Part shown: one piece after another, positions 8,769-18,319 of the stretch
Layout: every line of letters begins with the position of its first letter
Numbering within the stretch: position 1 is the first letter of the stretch
DNA from: Agaricicola taiwanensis
GTDB lineage: Bacteria > Pseudomonadota > Alphaproteobacteria > Rhizobiales > Methylopilaceae
Reading direction: 5' to 3'
DNA length: 64,000 nucleotides
Assembly: GCF_014635245.1 (NCBI RefSeq)
Contig: NZ_BMCP01000002.1
Coordinates: forward strand, 1,178,001-1,242,000
Made by a program: the position numbers and the translations under genes
The notes under the pieces: generated by a model
What the model was told of the DNA's origin: nothing
The model's database searches: none
The model's input: only the letters and a program-made list of their open reading frames with translations

Positions 8769-8918
8769 ATGTCACGCGCCAGCCATCTTTCTGTCCGTGC
8801 CGCTCTCCGGTCCGTCCGGGGCGCCTCCGCGTTCGTCCTCGTTCCGACGTTGACCGGAGGTCATCCATGTCACGGCTCACTGCTGGTGCGCTCGTCTTCA
8901 CACTTCCCGCGGCTCTGA
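8769..8918 (+). CDS. Possible leader peptide overlapping btuB start
   Basis: A 49-codon frame starting at ATG 8769, with GGAGG 7 bases upstream. It reads in a different frame through the btuB start (8867) and ends 52 bases inside btuB. The start is MSRASHLSVRAALRSV; the composition is Arg/Ser/Leu-rich with no recognised family. Its ribosome binding site is the one buried in the riboswitch hairpin, so translation of this frame could be what the riboswitch controls, with btuB coupled to it. It could also be chance. Confidence 0.35.
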   Translation: MSRASHLSVRAALRSVRGASAFVLVPTLTGGHPCHGSLLVRSSSHFPRL

Positions 8919-10840
8919 TCGCCTCCACCGCCTCGGCGCAGGAGGTGGAGCTGCCGGAGATCGTCATCTATGCCAATCAGGTGCCGCTGGAGGCGAGCAA
9001 GGTCGGCTCCGCCGTCACCGTCGTCACCGAACAGCAGATCAGGGAACGCGGCCAGACGACGCTTACCGAGGTTCTGCGCTCGCTTCCGGGCATTGCGCTA
9101 AGCCAACCGGGCGGGCGCGGCTCCAATACGCAGGTGCGCCTGCGCGGGGCGGAAGGCAACCATGTCCTGGTGCTGATCGACGGCGTACAGGCCAATTCAT
9201 TGGCGGACGCGGAATTCAACTTCGCCGATATCCTGACGGAAGACGTCGAGCGGATCGAGGTGATCCGTGGGCCCCAGTCAGGGCTTTACGGCGCTGCCGC
9301 GCACGCCGGCGTCATTTCCATCGTGACCAAATCCGGACGCGGCCAGAAAGGCACGTCCCTGTCGGCATCGGTGGAGGCTGGCACACAGGGCACGCTTACG
9401 GGAAGCGCGCTTCTCAGAGGTGGCCATGGACCTGTCTATGGCTCGATCGGCGCGCAGGCCTATCGCACCGATGGTTACAACATCTCGCGGCTCGGAAGCG
9501 AGGACGACGGCAGCAGTGCCGCGATCGTCAATGGCAAACTCGGCTTTGATCTCGGCAGCCATTGGAACGTGGAAGGCTCGTTGCGGTACACCGATCGCAG
9601 GGACGAGTTCGACGGTACGGCGTCCTTCGGCGATTCCGATTACGATCCCGGCGGACCGACCGACGGTTACGTGCTCGATCGGGACAATGTGCGCAACAGC
9701 GATTCCGCGCTCGGACGCGTGGCCGCGACCTTCACGGCGCTCGATGGCAACTTCCGCAACATCACCTCTGCCGACTTCCTGACCGAAAGCTCCAATACGC
9801 GCTACGGCGCCGCTGCCCCCAGCATCTTCCAGGGTGACCGGCAGACCTATACCAACAAGACAAGCTATAGCTTCGGCTCGCGCTACGGCGAGCGGCAGAC
9901 GCTGACGGCTGTTGTCGATTATCAGGTCGAAGAATTCCAGCAGGATGCCACCGACTTAATGGCGCCGTTCTGGATCACCGGGCAGGAGCGCGACCGCACC
10001 GGCATCGCCGGCGAATATCTGGTTGATCTGCCTTTCGGCACCACCGTCTCGGCCGCCGTGCGTCACGATTGGAACGATGATTTCGAGGATTCCACCACCT
10101 GGCGCCTGGCTGCCTCGCATCGCCTCGAGAAAACCCGCACGCGTTTCCACGGCTCGGTCGGCACCGGCATCACCAATCCCGGTTTCTTCGAGCAATACGG
10201 TTACGGTCCCGACTTCATCGGCAACCCGGGCCTCAAGCCGGAAGAGTCGCTCGGCTTCGATATCGGGGTGGAGCAAGGCTTCCTGGATAACCGCCTCCTG
10301 ATCGACGTCACTTACTTCCAGTCCAGGCTGGAAGACGAGATCGTCACCGTCTTTAGCCCGATCAACACGGTGCGGAACCTTGATGGCACCTCCGATCGCA
10401 AGGGCGTCGAAGTGACCGCCACCTTCTCGCCGGTGGACTGGATCGACCTCAGCGCCAATTACACCTACACGCTGTCGGAACAACCTTTCTCAGAGGGCGA
10501 GATCTCCACCGAAGTGCTCGAAATCCGTCGGCCGCGGCACACGGGCAGCCTCTATGCCACGGCGCGCTTCCTGGAAGGCCGGGCGCGGCTGACGTTGGGA
10601 GCGGCCTACACCGGCGATCAGACGGACACCCGTTTCACTAACGTTGACCCGTTCAGCTTAACCGTCGTTTTGCCGGCTTATACGCTGGTCAGCGCCAAGA
10701 TCGACTATGATGTGACGAAGCAGGTCACGGCCTTCGCCCGTGCCGAAAACATCCTCGACGAAGACCATGAGGACGCCTTCTCCTATCAGGGCGCCGGTTT
10801 CGCAGCCTACGCGGGGCTCAAGGTGCGGCTGGGAGACTAG
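8867..10840 (+). CDS. btuB: TonB-dependent vitamin B12 receptor (BtuB-like)
   Basis: 657 residues. Signal peptide 1-24 ending ASA, then ELPEIVIYANQVP, which holds the TonB-box region. Plug domain at about 40-150 (VLRSLPGIALSQPG, VLVLIDGVQAN, VERIEVIRGPQSGLYG) and a beta-barrel with many alternating aromatic strands to the C-terminus. It imports cobalamin or another corrinoid across the outer membrane using TonB energy. The start at 8867 has GGAGG six bases upstream. The upstream cobalamin riboswitch supports the substrate. No btuCDF genes are adjacent, so the inner-membrane importer lies elsewhere. The last residue is Asp rather than the usual terminal aromatic. Confidence 0.92.
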   Translation: MSRLTAGALVFTLPAALIASTASAQEVELPEIVIYANQVPLEASKVGSAVTVVTEQQIRERGQTTLTEVLRSLPGIALSQPGGRGSNTQVRLRGAEGNHVLVLIDGVQANSLADAEFNFADILTEDVERIEVIRGPQSGLYGAAAHAGVISIVTKSGRGQKGTSLSASVEAGTQGTLTGSALLRGGHGPVYGSIGAQAYRTDGYNISRLGSEDDGSSAAIVNGKLGFDLGSHWNVEGSLRYTDRRDEFDGTASFGDSDYDPGGPTDGYVLDRDNVRNSDSALGRVAATFTALDGNFRNITSADFLTESSNTRYGAAAPSIFQGDRQTYTNKTSYSFGSRYGERQTLTAVVDYQVEEFQQDATDLMAPFWITGQERDRTGIAGEYLVDLPFGTTVSAAVRHDWNDDFEDSTTWRLAASHRLEKTRTRFHGSVGTGITNPGFFEQYGYGPDFIGNPGLKPEESLGFDIGVEQGFLDNRLLIDVTYFQSRLEDEIVTVFSPINTVRNLDGTSDRKGVEVTATFSPVDWIDLSANYTYTLSEQPFSEGEISTEVLEIRRPRHTGSLYATARFLEGRARLTLGAAYTGDQTDTRFTNVDPFSLTVVLPAYTLVSAKIDYDVTKQVTAFARAENILDEDHEDAFSYQGAGFAAYAGLKVRLGD

Positions 10841-10848
10841 GGACACAA

Positions 10849-10875
10849 AAGGGCCTGCTCCTCGGAGCGGGCCCT
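10849..10875 (-). terminator. Terminator between btuB and cutA
   Basis: An inverted repeat, AGGGCC-GCTCC paired with GGAGC-GGCCCT around a short loop, lies between the convergent btuB and cutA genes. Read on the minus strand it is followed by TTTT, so it best fits a Rho-independent terminator for cutA; it may also slow transcription out of btuB. Confidence 0.75.
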
Positions 10876-11198
10876 CAAGCCTCCGTAGTCTCTTCCACGA
10901 TCCATTTGGCATAGCCGGGATGAACGGCCATCAAAGGCAATGCCAATACAGCCGGCGTGTCGTAAGGGTGCATCTCGGCGACGGCGCTCATGGTCTCTTC
11001 CAGGCGGTCCTGCCGCGTCTTGATGATCATGACGACCTCCCTCACCTCCTCCACCCGGCCACGCCAGGGAAAGATCGAAACCATCTCGGGCATGATGTTG
11101 ACGCAGGCCGCCAGCTTGCGTTCCACCAGCGCCTGTCCGGCTCCTGCGGCCGTCTCCATCTTCGGCCAGGTCGTGTAGACGAGAACGGGACTATCCAT
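10875..11198 (-). CDS. cutA: Divalent-cation tolerance protein CutA
   Basis: 107 residues with the CutA ferredoxin-like trimer signature: VLVYTTWP at the start, [18 protein letters not shown], the FPWRGRVEE segment and [15 protein letters not shown] near the C-terminus. CutA binds divalent metal such as copper and was linked to copper tolerance in E. coli; its exact role remains unclear. The start at MDSPVL (11198) is chosen because upstream codons are a low-complexity arginine-rich run. It is divergent from the NAD kinase gene, 71 bases apart. Confidence 0.93.
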   Translation of the reverse strand: MDSPVLVYTTWPKMETAAGAGQALVERKLAACVNIMPEMVSIFPWRGRVEEVREVVMIIKTRQDRLEETMSAVAEMHPYDTPAVLALPLMAVHPGYAKWIVEETTEA

Positions 11199-11269
11199 GT
11201 ATGCCTCATGTTGATTGGCAGCGTGGGGACCATGCCCGCGGACTGCCGCTCGCGCAACCGGGGCCTCAC

Positions 11270-12046
11270 ATGTCCGTCGCCGCCTTTCAACGGGTCGCCT
11301 TTGTCGCCAGCGCGACCGAAGACGCACAGTCCGCGCTCAATCAGCTGAGCGCCCGCTACGGCAATGTGGCCGTGGACGACGCCGATGTCGTCGTGGCGCT
11401 CGGTGGCGACGGCTTCATGCTGCAGACGCTCCACCGCCTGCTTGGTCGTGGTATTCCGATTTACGGCATGAATCGCGGCACCATCGGCTTCCTGATGAAT
11501 GATTTTCATGAGGATGATCTGACGCAGCGTCTGAACAACGCCGAGGAGACCGTGACGCATCCGCTGCGCATGAAGGCGGTGGATGTCGACGGGCAGGAAC
11601 ATGAAGCTCTCGCCATCAACGAGGTCTCGCTGTTCCGGCAGACCCACCAGGTCGCCAAGATCTCCATCAGCATCGATTCCAAGATGCGGATGCCGGAGCT
11701 CGTTGCCGACGGAGTGCTGGTGGCAACGCCGACCGGTTCAACGGCCTATAATCTCTCCGCCCACGGCCCCATTGTTCCGCTGGGCTCGCCCCTGGTGGCG
11801 CTGACCCCGCTTTCGCCCTTCCGGCCGAGGCGATGGCGGGGCGCGCTGCTGCCCGATCAGGCCGTCATCGAATTCGGGGTGCTGAACCCGGACAAGCGGC
11901 CCGTCGCAGCCGTGGCCGATCACAACGAGATTCGGCGCGTTTCCAAGGTCAGGGTCGAGCTCGACCGCAACACGCCTCTCGTCATGCTGCACGATCCCGG
12001 CCACAGCCTCGACGAGCGGATCCTGACGGAACAGTTCGGCTTCTAG
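11270..12046 (+). CDS. nadK: NAD kinase
   Basis: 258 residues. It phosphorylates NAD to NADP with ATP or polyphosphate. Family motifs: [15 protein letters not shown] (GGDG site), [28 protein letters not shown] (NE/D motif) and [18 protein letters not shown]. The length fits the short alphaproteobacterial type without an extra N-terminal domain. The start at ATG 11270 is supported by homology beginning [12 protein letters not shown]; longer frames read through low-complexity sequence. It is a stand-alone gene with a short NTF2-like gene following 34 bases later. Confidence 0.95.
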   Translation: MSVAAFQRVAFVASATEDAQSALNQLSARYGNVAVDDADVVVALGGDGFMLQTLHRLLGRGIPIYGMNRGTIGFLMNDFHEDDLTQRLNNAEETVTHPLRMKAVDVDGQEHEALAINEVSLFRQTHQVAKISISIDSKMRMPELVADGVLVATPTGSTAYNLSAHGPIVPLGSPLVALTPLSPFRPRRWRGALLPDQAVIEFGVLNPDKRPVAAVADHNEIRRVSKVRVELDRNTPLVMLHDPGHSLDERILTEQFGF

Positions 12047-12080
12047 CCTCTAGGCTCATACAACTGCGAGAGGTCCTCAG

Positions 12081-12512
12081 ATGGAACAAGCCGTAAGGAA
12101 GCTGTTCGAGCGATACGAAAGCTTTTTCAATCGATCTCTCGCCAACGAGATCGACAAGGATGCGATCGCGGAGCTGTACGCTTCCGAATTCATCGCAGCG
12201 TCGCCCGCCGGTGTCATGACCGGGAAGAACGACGAGCAGTTCGTCGAGGCTATGCTCAAAGGCTACAACCACTATCGCGCGATAGGAACGAAACACATGC
12301 GGGTGCGAGGCATCGGTCTCTCCCCGATAGACGACCTTCATTGCGTTGCGCATGTCGCCTGGACCGCCACCTATGTTCGCGACGATTTGCCTGAGACCGC
12401 GATAGACTTCGATGTTCACTATCTCGTCCAGGTTCTGGACGGCGATGCAAAAGTCTTCGGCTGGGTGTCAGGTGATGAGCAGGCGCTGCTGAAGCAGCAC
12501 GGTGTCATCTAA
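12081..12512 (+). CDS. NTF2-like/SnoaL-like fold protein of unknown function
   Basis: 143 residues, cytoplasmic, one domain. The pattern is that of NTF2-like cone folds: an N-terminal helix (VRKLFERYESFFNRS), a middle helix with ASEFIAASPAGVMTGKNDEQF, then strands CVAHVAWTATYV and AIDFDVHYLVQVLDGDAKVFGWV. Such domains act as small enzymes (SnoaL, DUF4440) or as binding proteins, and residues that would decide are not evident. It follows nadK on the same strand and may be read through from it. Confidence 0.65.
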   Translation: MEQAVRKLFERYESFFNRSLANEIDKDAIAELYASEFIAASPAGVMTGKNDEQFVEAMLKGYNHYRAIGTKHMRVRGIGLSPIDDLHCVAHVAWTATYVRDDLPETAIDFDVHYLVQVLDGDAKVFGWVSGDEQALLKQHGVI

Positions 12513-12539
12513 CGGCGGCTCGCTCGCTGCCCGCGATAG

Positions 12540-13136
12540 CTATGGACGACGCATGCTGAAAAAGGTGTCTGCCTCCGCGTAGTCCATATAGCCGCAGCGG
12601 GCGATCACACGGGCGGCGGCCATGTCGAAGAGCCCGTCGGAAGTCACGAAGGCGTCGTCGATGTGAACGCCGACGACCTGGCCAAGGACCAGCCAGTTCT
12701 CGATCGGTTTTCCGGCAATGTCGGTCAATCGCTGGACCGCGGTCACCCTGCACTCCAGTGCCGCAGGACTTTCCGCCACGCGCGGAGGCGCTATGAGACG
12801 GGAGGGTGCCGCCTCCAGCCCCGAGAACTCGAACTCTCCACCGTTTTCGGCAAGCAGCGCGGAGGTCAGGTTCATTCTCTCCGCAAGCGGGCGGGTGGCA
12901 AGGCTGGCGACGAATTCACCGGTGGCGCGGGCGTTGACCACCGAATGTTTCTCGCCGTTGCTGGAAAAGCCGACGATGGGAGGCGAGTCAGCAAAAGCAT
13001 TGAAGAAGCTGTAAGGGGCAAGGTTGACGCCACCTGCTTCGTTCACGGTGCTGATCCAACCAATCGGGCGTGGAGCCACGATGGCCTTGAAAGGATCATG
13101 CGGCAGTCCGTGCCCCTCGGACGGTTGATAGAACAT
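12540..13136 (-). CDS. Flavin reductase-like domain protein
   Basis: 198 residues of the FMN-binding split-barrel flavin-reductase-like family: PFKAIVAPRPIGWISTVN, NLAPYSFFNAFADSPPIVGF and HSVVNARATGEFVASLATR are the standard FMN-phosphate and isoalloxazine contacts, with VLGQVVGVHIDDAFV near the end. Such proteins reduce flavin for partner monooxygenases or act as NADPH-linked reductases. The ATG at 13136 is 4 bases beyond the stop of the upstream nitroreductase gene, so the two form an operon of flavoenzymes. Long open extensions upstream are antisense to the nitroreductase and were dropped. Confidence 0.9.
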   Translation of the reverse strand: MFYQPSEGHGLPHDPFKAIVAPRPIGWISTVNEAGGVNLAPYSFFNAFADSPPIVGFSSNGEKHSVVNARATGEFVASLATRPLAERMNLTSALLAENGGEFEFSGLEAAPSRLIAPPRVAESPAALECRVTAVQRLTDIAGKPIENWLVLGQVVGVHIDDAFVTSDGLFDMAAARVIARCGYMDYAEADTFFSMRRP

Positions 13137-13140
13137 GCGC

Positions 13141-13704
13141 TCAACCGCCCTGCCAAGCCGTGACGATATCCGCGAGCGCGGGGCGCGGGCGATCGGTTGG
13201 CGCCATGTCGAACGTGCCGATGTAGATGATCCCCGCGACCTTCTCGCCGTCCGCGACACCGAGGGTCTCGCGGGCCCTTTCATCATAGGCCGACCATCCG
13301 GTGAGCCAGCTTGCGCCATAGCCCATGGCGAGCGCCGCCGTGACGAGGTTCAGACATACCGCGCCGGCCGACAGAACCTGTTCCCATTCCGGGATCTTCT
13401 CGTGCGGTGCGGCCTGCGACACCACAACGACCAAGGTTGGCGCATCAGACAGCTTGGTGCGCTCCTCCGTGAGCCGCGCCACATCATCAGGATCGAAGTC
13501 GGCCTTTCGAGCCTCCCAGAGTGCATCGGCCAGTTTCTTACGTGCCTCGCCCGAGGCGACGATGAAACGCCATGGCGCGAGCTTGCCGTGATCCGGCACC
13601 CGCGAGGCGATGGTGAGCAGCGTTTCGAGCTGGGTTTGATCCGGGCCAGGAGCGCGCATCAGACGCGGCGGCACCGAACGGCGACGGAGAAGAAAGTCGA
13701 GCAT
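13141..13704 (-). CDS. Nitroreductase family flavoprotein (YdjA/TdsD-like)
   Basis: 187 residues of the short nitroreductase type. Start FLLRRRSVPPRLM gives the Arg/Ser phosphate contacts to FMN; SRVPDHGKLAPWRFIVASG is the family core, and SAGAVCLNLVTAALAMGYGASWLTGW is the dimer/FMN segment. Length and the DHGKLAPW motif match YdjA/TdsD proteins, which reduce nitroaromatics or quinones with NAD(P)H. Native substrate unknown. First gene of a two-gene unit with the flavin reductase-like gene; transcribed divergently from a periplasmic protein gene at 13813. Confidence 0.9.
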   Translation of the reverse strand: MLDFLLRRRSVPPRLMRAPGPDQTQLETLLTIASRVPDHGKLAPWRFIVASGEARKKLADALWEARKADFDPDDVARLTEERTKLSDAPTLVVVVSQAAPHEKIPEWEQVLSAGAVCLNLVTAALAMGYGASWLTGWSAYDERARETLGVADGEKVAGIIYIGTFDMAPTDRPRPALADIVTAWQGG

Positions 13705-13812
13705 GATTTTCCCGGTGGCAGGAATAAACGGGGCCCTTCCTGTCGCAGAAAGCCGGTGTGCTTGCAATCTTGCGCCTTGAAAATGCCCGTTGTTCGTGAA
13801 ACCTAGCGCATC

Positions 13813-14745
13813 ATGCTCGGCGCGCGTCGTCTCTCCCGGTCGATTCTCCTGTCGTTTTCCGCCCTGTGCGTTGCACAGGCCGCGCTGGCGCAATCGCTTG
13901 CACCGGAGGGTGCAGGGCTCGGTCTTCCCGTGCCTGGCGGGCAGTTCCAGACGCCACCGCGGTCGCAGCCGCTCGCGCCGGTCAGTCCGGCGGCCCAGAC
14001 CAAGACGGTCCTGGCGGCGACCGCCTATTTCACCAAGGGGAAAGTGATTCCGAACGGCTTGCTCTGGCGGGTCTTTTCGGACCAGTCGGATGTAAACGGC
14101 AACTTTCCTCTGGTCGCGGAATCCAAGGAATCTCAGCCGCTGTTCACCATCGATCCCGGCGGCTATGTGGTGCATGTCACCTACGGCCTCGCCACTGCGA
14201 CGGAGCATGTCATCCTCGGCTCGGCGGCGGAGAGCGTCGACATCGTGCTGGAAGCGGGGGCCCTGCGTCTCACCGGCATCGTCAACGAAAAAGAGATCGA
14301 CCAGCGCAATCTGGTGTTCCAGGTCCTGAAGAATGAGGGCGGAGTGGAGCATTCGGTGCTCGATGAGGCCAAGCCGGGCCAGATCATCCGCCTCGGCGCC
14401 GGCAGCTACCAAATCGCCTCGACCTACGGCAATGCGAATTCGCGCATATCGGTCGATCTCAATATCGAACCGGGCAAGATCACGGACGCCACCCTGAACC
14501 ATAAGGCTGCCACCGTGCGGCTGAAGCTTACCAAGGCGGACGAGGATGTCGCGCTCAGCGACACCGACTGGTCCATCCTCACGCCGGGCGGCGACCCCGT
14601 CACAAACGCGCAGGGGCCGGCGCCTGAACTCATTCTCGCGGAGGGCGACTATGTCGCCGTCGCGCAGAACGGCGGCAAGAGCGTGCAGAAGGAATTCACG
14701 GTACGCACCGGCGAAACCCTGGACATCGCGCTGACCGCGCCGTGA
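13813..14745 (+). CDS. Conserved periplasmic protein of unknown function
   Basis: 310 residues with a clear signal peptide (about 1-26, SILLSFSALCVAQAALA). The mature part appears all-beta, with four repeated beta-sandwich-like units: TAYFTKGKVIPNGLLWRVF, AGALRLTGIVNEKE, AATVRLKLTKADEDVAL and FTVRTGETLDIALTAP. Each unit has an exposed surface pattern as in carboxypeptidase-regulatory-like or transthyretin-like repeats. I do not recognise a named family. The next gene, a sulfurtransferase, follows within 60 bases and may be co-transcribed, but no shared role is evident. Confidence 0.6.
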   Translation: MLGARRLSRSILLSFSALCVAQAALAQSLAPEGAGLGLPVPGGQFQTPPRSQPLAPVSPAAQTKTVLAATAYFTKGKVIPNGLLWRVFSDQSDVNGNFPLVAESKESQPLFTIDPGGYVVHVTYGLATATEHVILGSAAESVDIVLEAGALRLTGIVNEKEIDQRNLVFQVLKNEGGVEHSVLDEAKPGQIIRLGAGSYQIASTYGNANSRISVDLNIEPGKITDATLNHKAATVRLKLTKADEDVALSDTDWSILTPGGDPVTNAQGPAPELILAEGDYVAVAQNGGKSVQKEFTVRTGETLDIALTAP

Positions 14746-14804
14746 CCTGCGGAACGAACAAGGCAGCCAGCGTCCGCGACTGCTCGAGCGGAGAGGAACA
14801 GACC

Positions 14805-15644
14805 GTGCATCCCCTGGTCACGACCGAATGGTTGGCGCAACACCTTGTCGGCTCTGACGTCATCGTATTCGACGCGACGAAATATCTGCCCAATGAGCCG
14901 GTGGACGGACGCCAGAAGTTTGCCGAGGCGCATATTCCCGGTGCTCGTTTCTTCGATATCGACGAAGTCGCGGATCCCGATGCCAGCCTGCCTCATATGG
15001 TCCCGACACCCGCTCGCTTTGAAAAGTTGATGACGGCGCTCGGCGTGACCAACGATGCGCATGTCGTTTTCTATGACCAGAAGGGGCTTGCCTCCGCGGC
15101 GCGGGGATGGTGGCTGATGCGCCTGTTCGGACACGATAAGGCCTCGGTGCTGGACGGCGGCCTGCCCAAATGGATCCGGGAGGGACGCGCACTCGAGCAA
15201 GGTCACGTCACCCCGACGGCTTCCCTGGGATATCGGGCCGATTTTCGGGCCGGAATGCTGCGCGGGATCGGTGACATGCTGGACAATGCGACGAGCCAGA
15301 AGGAGCTGGTGCTGGATGCGCGACCAGCTGGCCGTTTCACTGGCGAGGTCCCGGAACCGCGCGCCGGAATGCGCGGCGGCCATATTCCTGGCAGCACCAA
15401 TATCCCGGCCTCAGAGATCCTCAATGCCGATCATACGGTGCGCACGCCCGAGGCATTGCGAGCCCTTTTTTCCGCAGCGGGCGTCGACGGCTCGCGGCCG
15501 GTGGTGACCAGTTGCGGCAGCGGCGTCACCGCAGCCATGCTGACACTGGGAATGGTGCTGGCCGGCCTGCCGGAGGGGGCACTCTACGACGGTTCATGGA
15601 GCGAATGGGGCAGTCGTCCCGACACCCCCATCGACAAAGGCTGA
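14805..15644 (+). CDS. sseA: 3-mercaptopyruvate/thiosulfate sulfurtransferase (two rhodanese domains)
   Basis: 279 residues in two rhodanese domains: an inactive N-terminal one (VIVFDATKYLP, HIPGARFFDIDEV, VVFYDQKGLASAARGWWLMR, VLDGGLPKW) and a catalytic C-terminal one (LVLDARPAGRFTGEVPEPR, GHIPGSTNIP). The active-site loop is TSCGSGVTAA, with CGSGV(T/S)A the signature of mercaptopyruvate sulfurtransferases rather than thiosulfate rhodanese (CRxGxR). It moves sulfur from 3-mercaptopyruvate to thiol or cyanide acceptors. The GTG at 14805 is preferred because GGAGAGGAA lies just upstream; an in-frame GTG at 14742 also exists. Confidence 0.88.
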   Translation: MHPLVTTEWLAQHLVGSDVIVFDATKYLPNEPVDGRQKFAEAHIPGARFFDIDEVADPDASLPHMVPTPARFEKLMTALGVTNDAHVVFYDQKGLASAARGWWLMRLFGHDKASVLDGGLPKWIREGRALEQGHVTPTASLGYRADFRAGMLRGIGDMLDNATSQKELVLDARPAGRFTGEVPEPRAGMRGGHIPGSTNIPASEILNADHTVRTPEALRALFSAAGVDGSRPVVTSCGSGVTAAMLTLGMVLAGLPEGALYDGSWSEWGSRPDTPIDKG

Positions 15645-15652
15645 ACGGCGCC

Positions 15653-15690
15653 AGCGGCCTGGATCTCCAGTAGATGAGATCCAGGCCGCT
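15653..15690. terminator. Bidirectional terminator between sseA and thrS
   Basis: A perfect 15-base inverted repeat (AGCGGCCTGGATCTC with GAGATCCAGGCCGCT) around an 8-base loop lies between the stops of two convergent genes. There is no clear T-run, but strength and position suit a bidirectional transcription stop. Confidence 0.75.
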
Positions 15691-15707
15691 GCATTATCCG
15701 CCATTGA

Positions 15708-17657
15708 TCAGAGGCCGGCCTTGATGTCAGGTGCGACAGCCTCGTCGCGAAGCTGCGCAATGAAATCGTCGAGCTTGAGCGTCATCTGGTCGGTGGAGCC
15801 GAGACGGCGGACCGACACGGTGCGCTCCTCGGCCTCCTTCTTGCCGACGACGGCCAGAACCGGGACCTTCGCCAGCGAGTGCTCACGCACCTTATAGGTG
15901 ATCTTCTCGTTGCGGATATCGGCTTCCACCCGCAGACCCGCCTTGCGCATCTCCGCCGTCACCTCGAAGGCATAATCATCGGCGGCCGAGGTGATGGTCG
16001 CTACCATGACCTGGAGCGGCGACAGCCAGAGCGGGAAGTGGCCGGCAAAATGCTCGATCAGGATACCGGTGAAACGCTCCAGCGAGCCGAAGATGGCGCG
16101 GTGGATCATCACTGGCGTCTTCCGCTCGCCGTCGGCGCCGATGTAAAAGGCGCCGAAGCGTCCCGGCATGTTGAAATCCACCTGGGTTGTGCCGCACTGC
16201 CAGTCGCGGCCGATGGCGTCACGCAGGACATATTCGAACTTCGGTCCGTAGAAGGCGCCCTCGCCCGGATTAATCCCGGTCTTCACCTTGCCGCCCGAGG
16301 TTGCCTCCACCTGTTTCAGAACATCGGCCATGGCCGCTTCGGCCTTGTCCCACAGAGCATCGTCGCCCACCCGTTTGTCCGGTCGGGTGGAGAGCTTCAC
16401 CACCACTTCTTCGAAACCGAAGTCCTTGTAGATCGACAGGATCAGATCGTTGATCTTGAGGCATTCCTCGGTGATCTGATCCTCGGTGCAGAAGATGTGG
16501 GCGTCGTCCTGCGTGAACCCGCGCACGCGCATCAGCCCGTGCAGCGCGCCTGACGGCTCATAGCGGTGAACCGAGCCAAATTCGGCGACGCGATAGGGCA
16601 GATCGCGATAGGATTTCAGGCCGTGCTTGAAGATCTGCACATGGCCCGGACAGTTCATCGGCTTGATGGCGAAGACGCGCTCGTCCTCCGTCTGCGTCAC
16701 GAACATGTTCTCGTGGTAGCTCGCCCAATGGCCGGAGGTCTCCCACAGGGCACGGTCGAGGATCTGCGGCGCGTTGACCTCCATATAGCCGGCGGCGTTC
16801 TGGCGACGGCGCATGTAGCCGATCAGAGCCTGGAACATGGTCCAGCCCTTGGGATGCCAGAACACGGTGCCGGGCCCCTCCTCCTGAAAATGGAAGAGAT
16901 CCATCTCGCGGGCGAGCTTGCGGTGGTCGCGCTTTTCCGCTTCCTCGATCTGGTGGAGATAGGCGTCGAGCTCCTCCTGCTTTGCGAAGGCCGTGCCGTA
17001 GATGCGCTGCAGCTGGGGCTTGGTCGAATCGCCGCGCCAGTAGGCGCCGGCGACCTTCATCAGCTTGAAGGCGTTGCCGACCTTGCCTGTGGAGGTCATG
17101 TGGGGGCCGCGGCAGAGATCGAGCCAGTCGCCCTGCCTGTAGATCTTCAGCGACTGATCCGCCGGGATCCCGTCCACCAGTTCCACCTTGAAGGCCTCGC
17201 CGCGCTCCTCGAAGAAGGCGCGCGCCTGATCGCGCGTCCAGACCTCCTTGGTGAAGGGCGCGTCCCGCGCGATGATCTTGCGCATCTGTGCTTCGATGGC
17301 GGCAAGATCGTCGGTGGAAAAGGGCTCGGCGCGATAGAAGTCGTAATAGAAACCGTTCTCGATCACCGGGCCGATGGTCACCTGGGTGCCTGGAAACAGG
17401 CTTTGCACCGCCTCGGCGAGAACGTGGGCGCAGTCGTGGCGGATCAGTTCCAGCGCGCGTGGGTCATCGCGCGAGAGCAGCTCGATCCTGGCGTCCTCGG
17501 TGATACCGTCGGCAAGATCGGTCACCACGCCATCGAGCGCCACGGCGACGGTGCGCTTGGCCAGGGAAGGAGAAATGCTTTTGGCGAGATCATAGCCGGA
17601 GATGCCGGCATCGTACTGACGCTGGGCGCCATCGGGGAATGTCAGAGTGATCGTCAT
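15708..17657 (-). CDS. thrS: Threonyl-tRNA synthetase
   Basis: 649 residues, the full bacterial length. Order: TGS domain (1-60), the zinc-like editing domain with [17 protein letters not shown] (about 74-90), then the class II core with motif 2 [20 protein letters not shown], the zinc cysteine in [10 protein letters not shown], motif 3 region [14 protein letters not shown] and the anticodon-binding C-terminal domain ending [12 protein letters not shown]. It charges tRNA-Thr and edits Ser-tRNA. The bottom-strand start has no T-box-like leader, as expected in Proteobacteria. It is separated from convergent sseA by a strong hairpin. Confidence 0.97.
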   Translation of the reverse strand: MTITLTFPDGAQRQYDAGISGYDLAKSISPSLAKRTVAVALDGVVTDLADGITEDARIELLSRDDPRALELIRHDCAHVLAEAVQSLFPGTQVTIGPVIENGFYYDFYRAEPFSTDDLAAIEAQMRKIIARDAPFTKEVWTRDQARAFFEERGEAFKVELVDGIPADQSLKIYRQGDWLDLCRGPHMTSTGKVGNAFKLMKVAGAYWRGDSTKPQLQRIYGTAFAKQEELDAYLHQIEEAEKRDHRKLAREMDLFHFQEEGPGTVFWHPKGWTMFQALIGYMRRRQNAAGYMEVNAPQILDRALWETSGHWASYHENMFVTQTEDERVFAIKPMNCPGHVQIFKHGLKSYRDLPYRVAEFGSVHRYEPSGALHGLMRVRGFTQDDAHIFCTEDQITEECLKINDLILSIYKDFGFEEVVVKLSTRPDKRVGDDALWDKAEAAMADVLKQVEATSGGKVKTGINPGEGAFYGPKFEYVLRDAIGRDWQCGTTQVDFNMPGRFGAFYIGADGERKTPVMIHRAIFGSLERFTGILIEHFAGHFPLWLSPLQVMVATITSAADDYAFEVTAEMRKAGLRVEADIRNEKITYKVREHSLAKVPVLAVVGKKEAEERTVSVRRLGSTDQMTLKLDDFIAQLRDEAVAPDIKAGL

Positions 17658-17733
17658 AGGTCATCATCCTTAGAGCTCACTCCTGCAAACGAGTGCAGGT
17701 AAGCGGTAAGAGGCGGGGTCGTGAGCGGGAGGA

Positions 17734-18036
17734 TCAGGTCAGCCGATCCCTGCGGAATCGCATGTGCCGACCGGTCCAGTGCCCGTAGCGCCACGGCTTA
17801 TACCAGCGCGCCTTCGCGGGCAATTCTTCGTCGACCGGGTCATAGCCCGCCGGCCCCCAGGGATGGCACCGGCAAAATCGTGCGGTGCTGATCCACAACC
17901 CGGGCCAGGCGCCATGGCGGCGAAGCGCTTCATCGGCATAGGCCGAGCAACTCGGCTCATAGCGGCAGTTGGCCCCGAGCATGGGCGAGATCCCGTAACG
18001 GTAGATCCAGATCACAGCACGAAGCAAATTGGTCAT
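17734..18036 (-). CDS. yidD: Membrane protein insertion efficiency factor YidD
   Basis: 100 residues. YidD is a small membrane-peripheral protein that assists YidC/Sec insertion of inner-membrane proteins. Signature GISPMLGANCRYEPSCSAYADEAL with two conserved cysteines (C24, C30), then RFCRCHPWGPAGYDPVDEELP. The C-terminus is basic (YGHWTGRHMRFRRDR). It lies about 76 bases upstream of thrS on the same strand, instead of the rpmH-rnpA-yidC cluster where it is often found. Confidence 0.95.
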   Translation of the reverse strand: MTNLLRAVIWIYRYGISPMLGANCRYEPSCSAYADEALRRHGAWPGLWISTARFCRCHPWGPAGYDPVDEELPAKARWYKPWRYGHWTGRHMRFRRDRLT

Positions 18037-18319
18037 CTTGAAAGCAGCATCAGTTAACAGAAAAATTCTTGGCAGTGTAGGCTATCCATTTTGTGGTCAC
18101 TCTTCGCTTTGCCCCTGACAGAATTACAATATTACGATCTAGTTTCATCCAAAACTTATTTCTCTCCCGCAAGTATATTATTGACATTTCCTTAACAACT
18201 GGCGAGAGGTGACCGGCTCTCCGGGGCATGGGGAGGGTGTGGGCTGCATCATCCCTTCCCAGTGCAAAGTTGTATCGCGCGTATCGAGCTTTACCCAGCT
18301 CACTTCGGGGCCGGATCAT

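Noticed and set aside
13705-14502. Long upstream extension of the nitroreductase frame on the minus strand
   Set aside because: It is antisense to a signal-peptide-bearing gene at 13813-14745 and has no family resemblance; the nitroreductase homology starts at 13704.
16566-17702. 378-codon plus-strand frame across thrS
   Set aside because: It is a mirror of the threonyl-tRNA synthetase gene in a GC-rich genome; composition is that of an antisense shadow.
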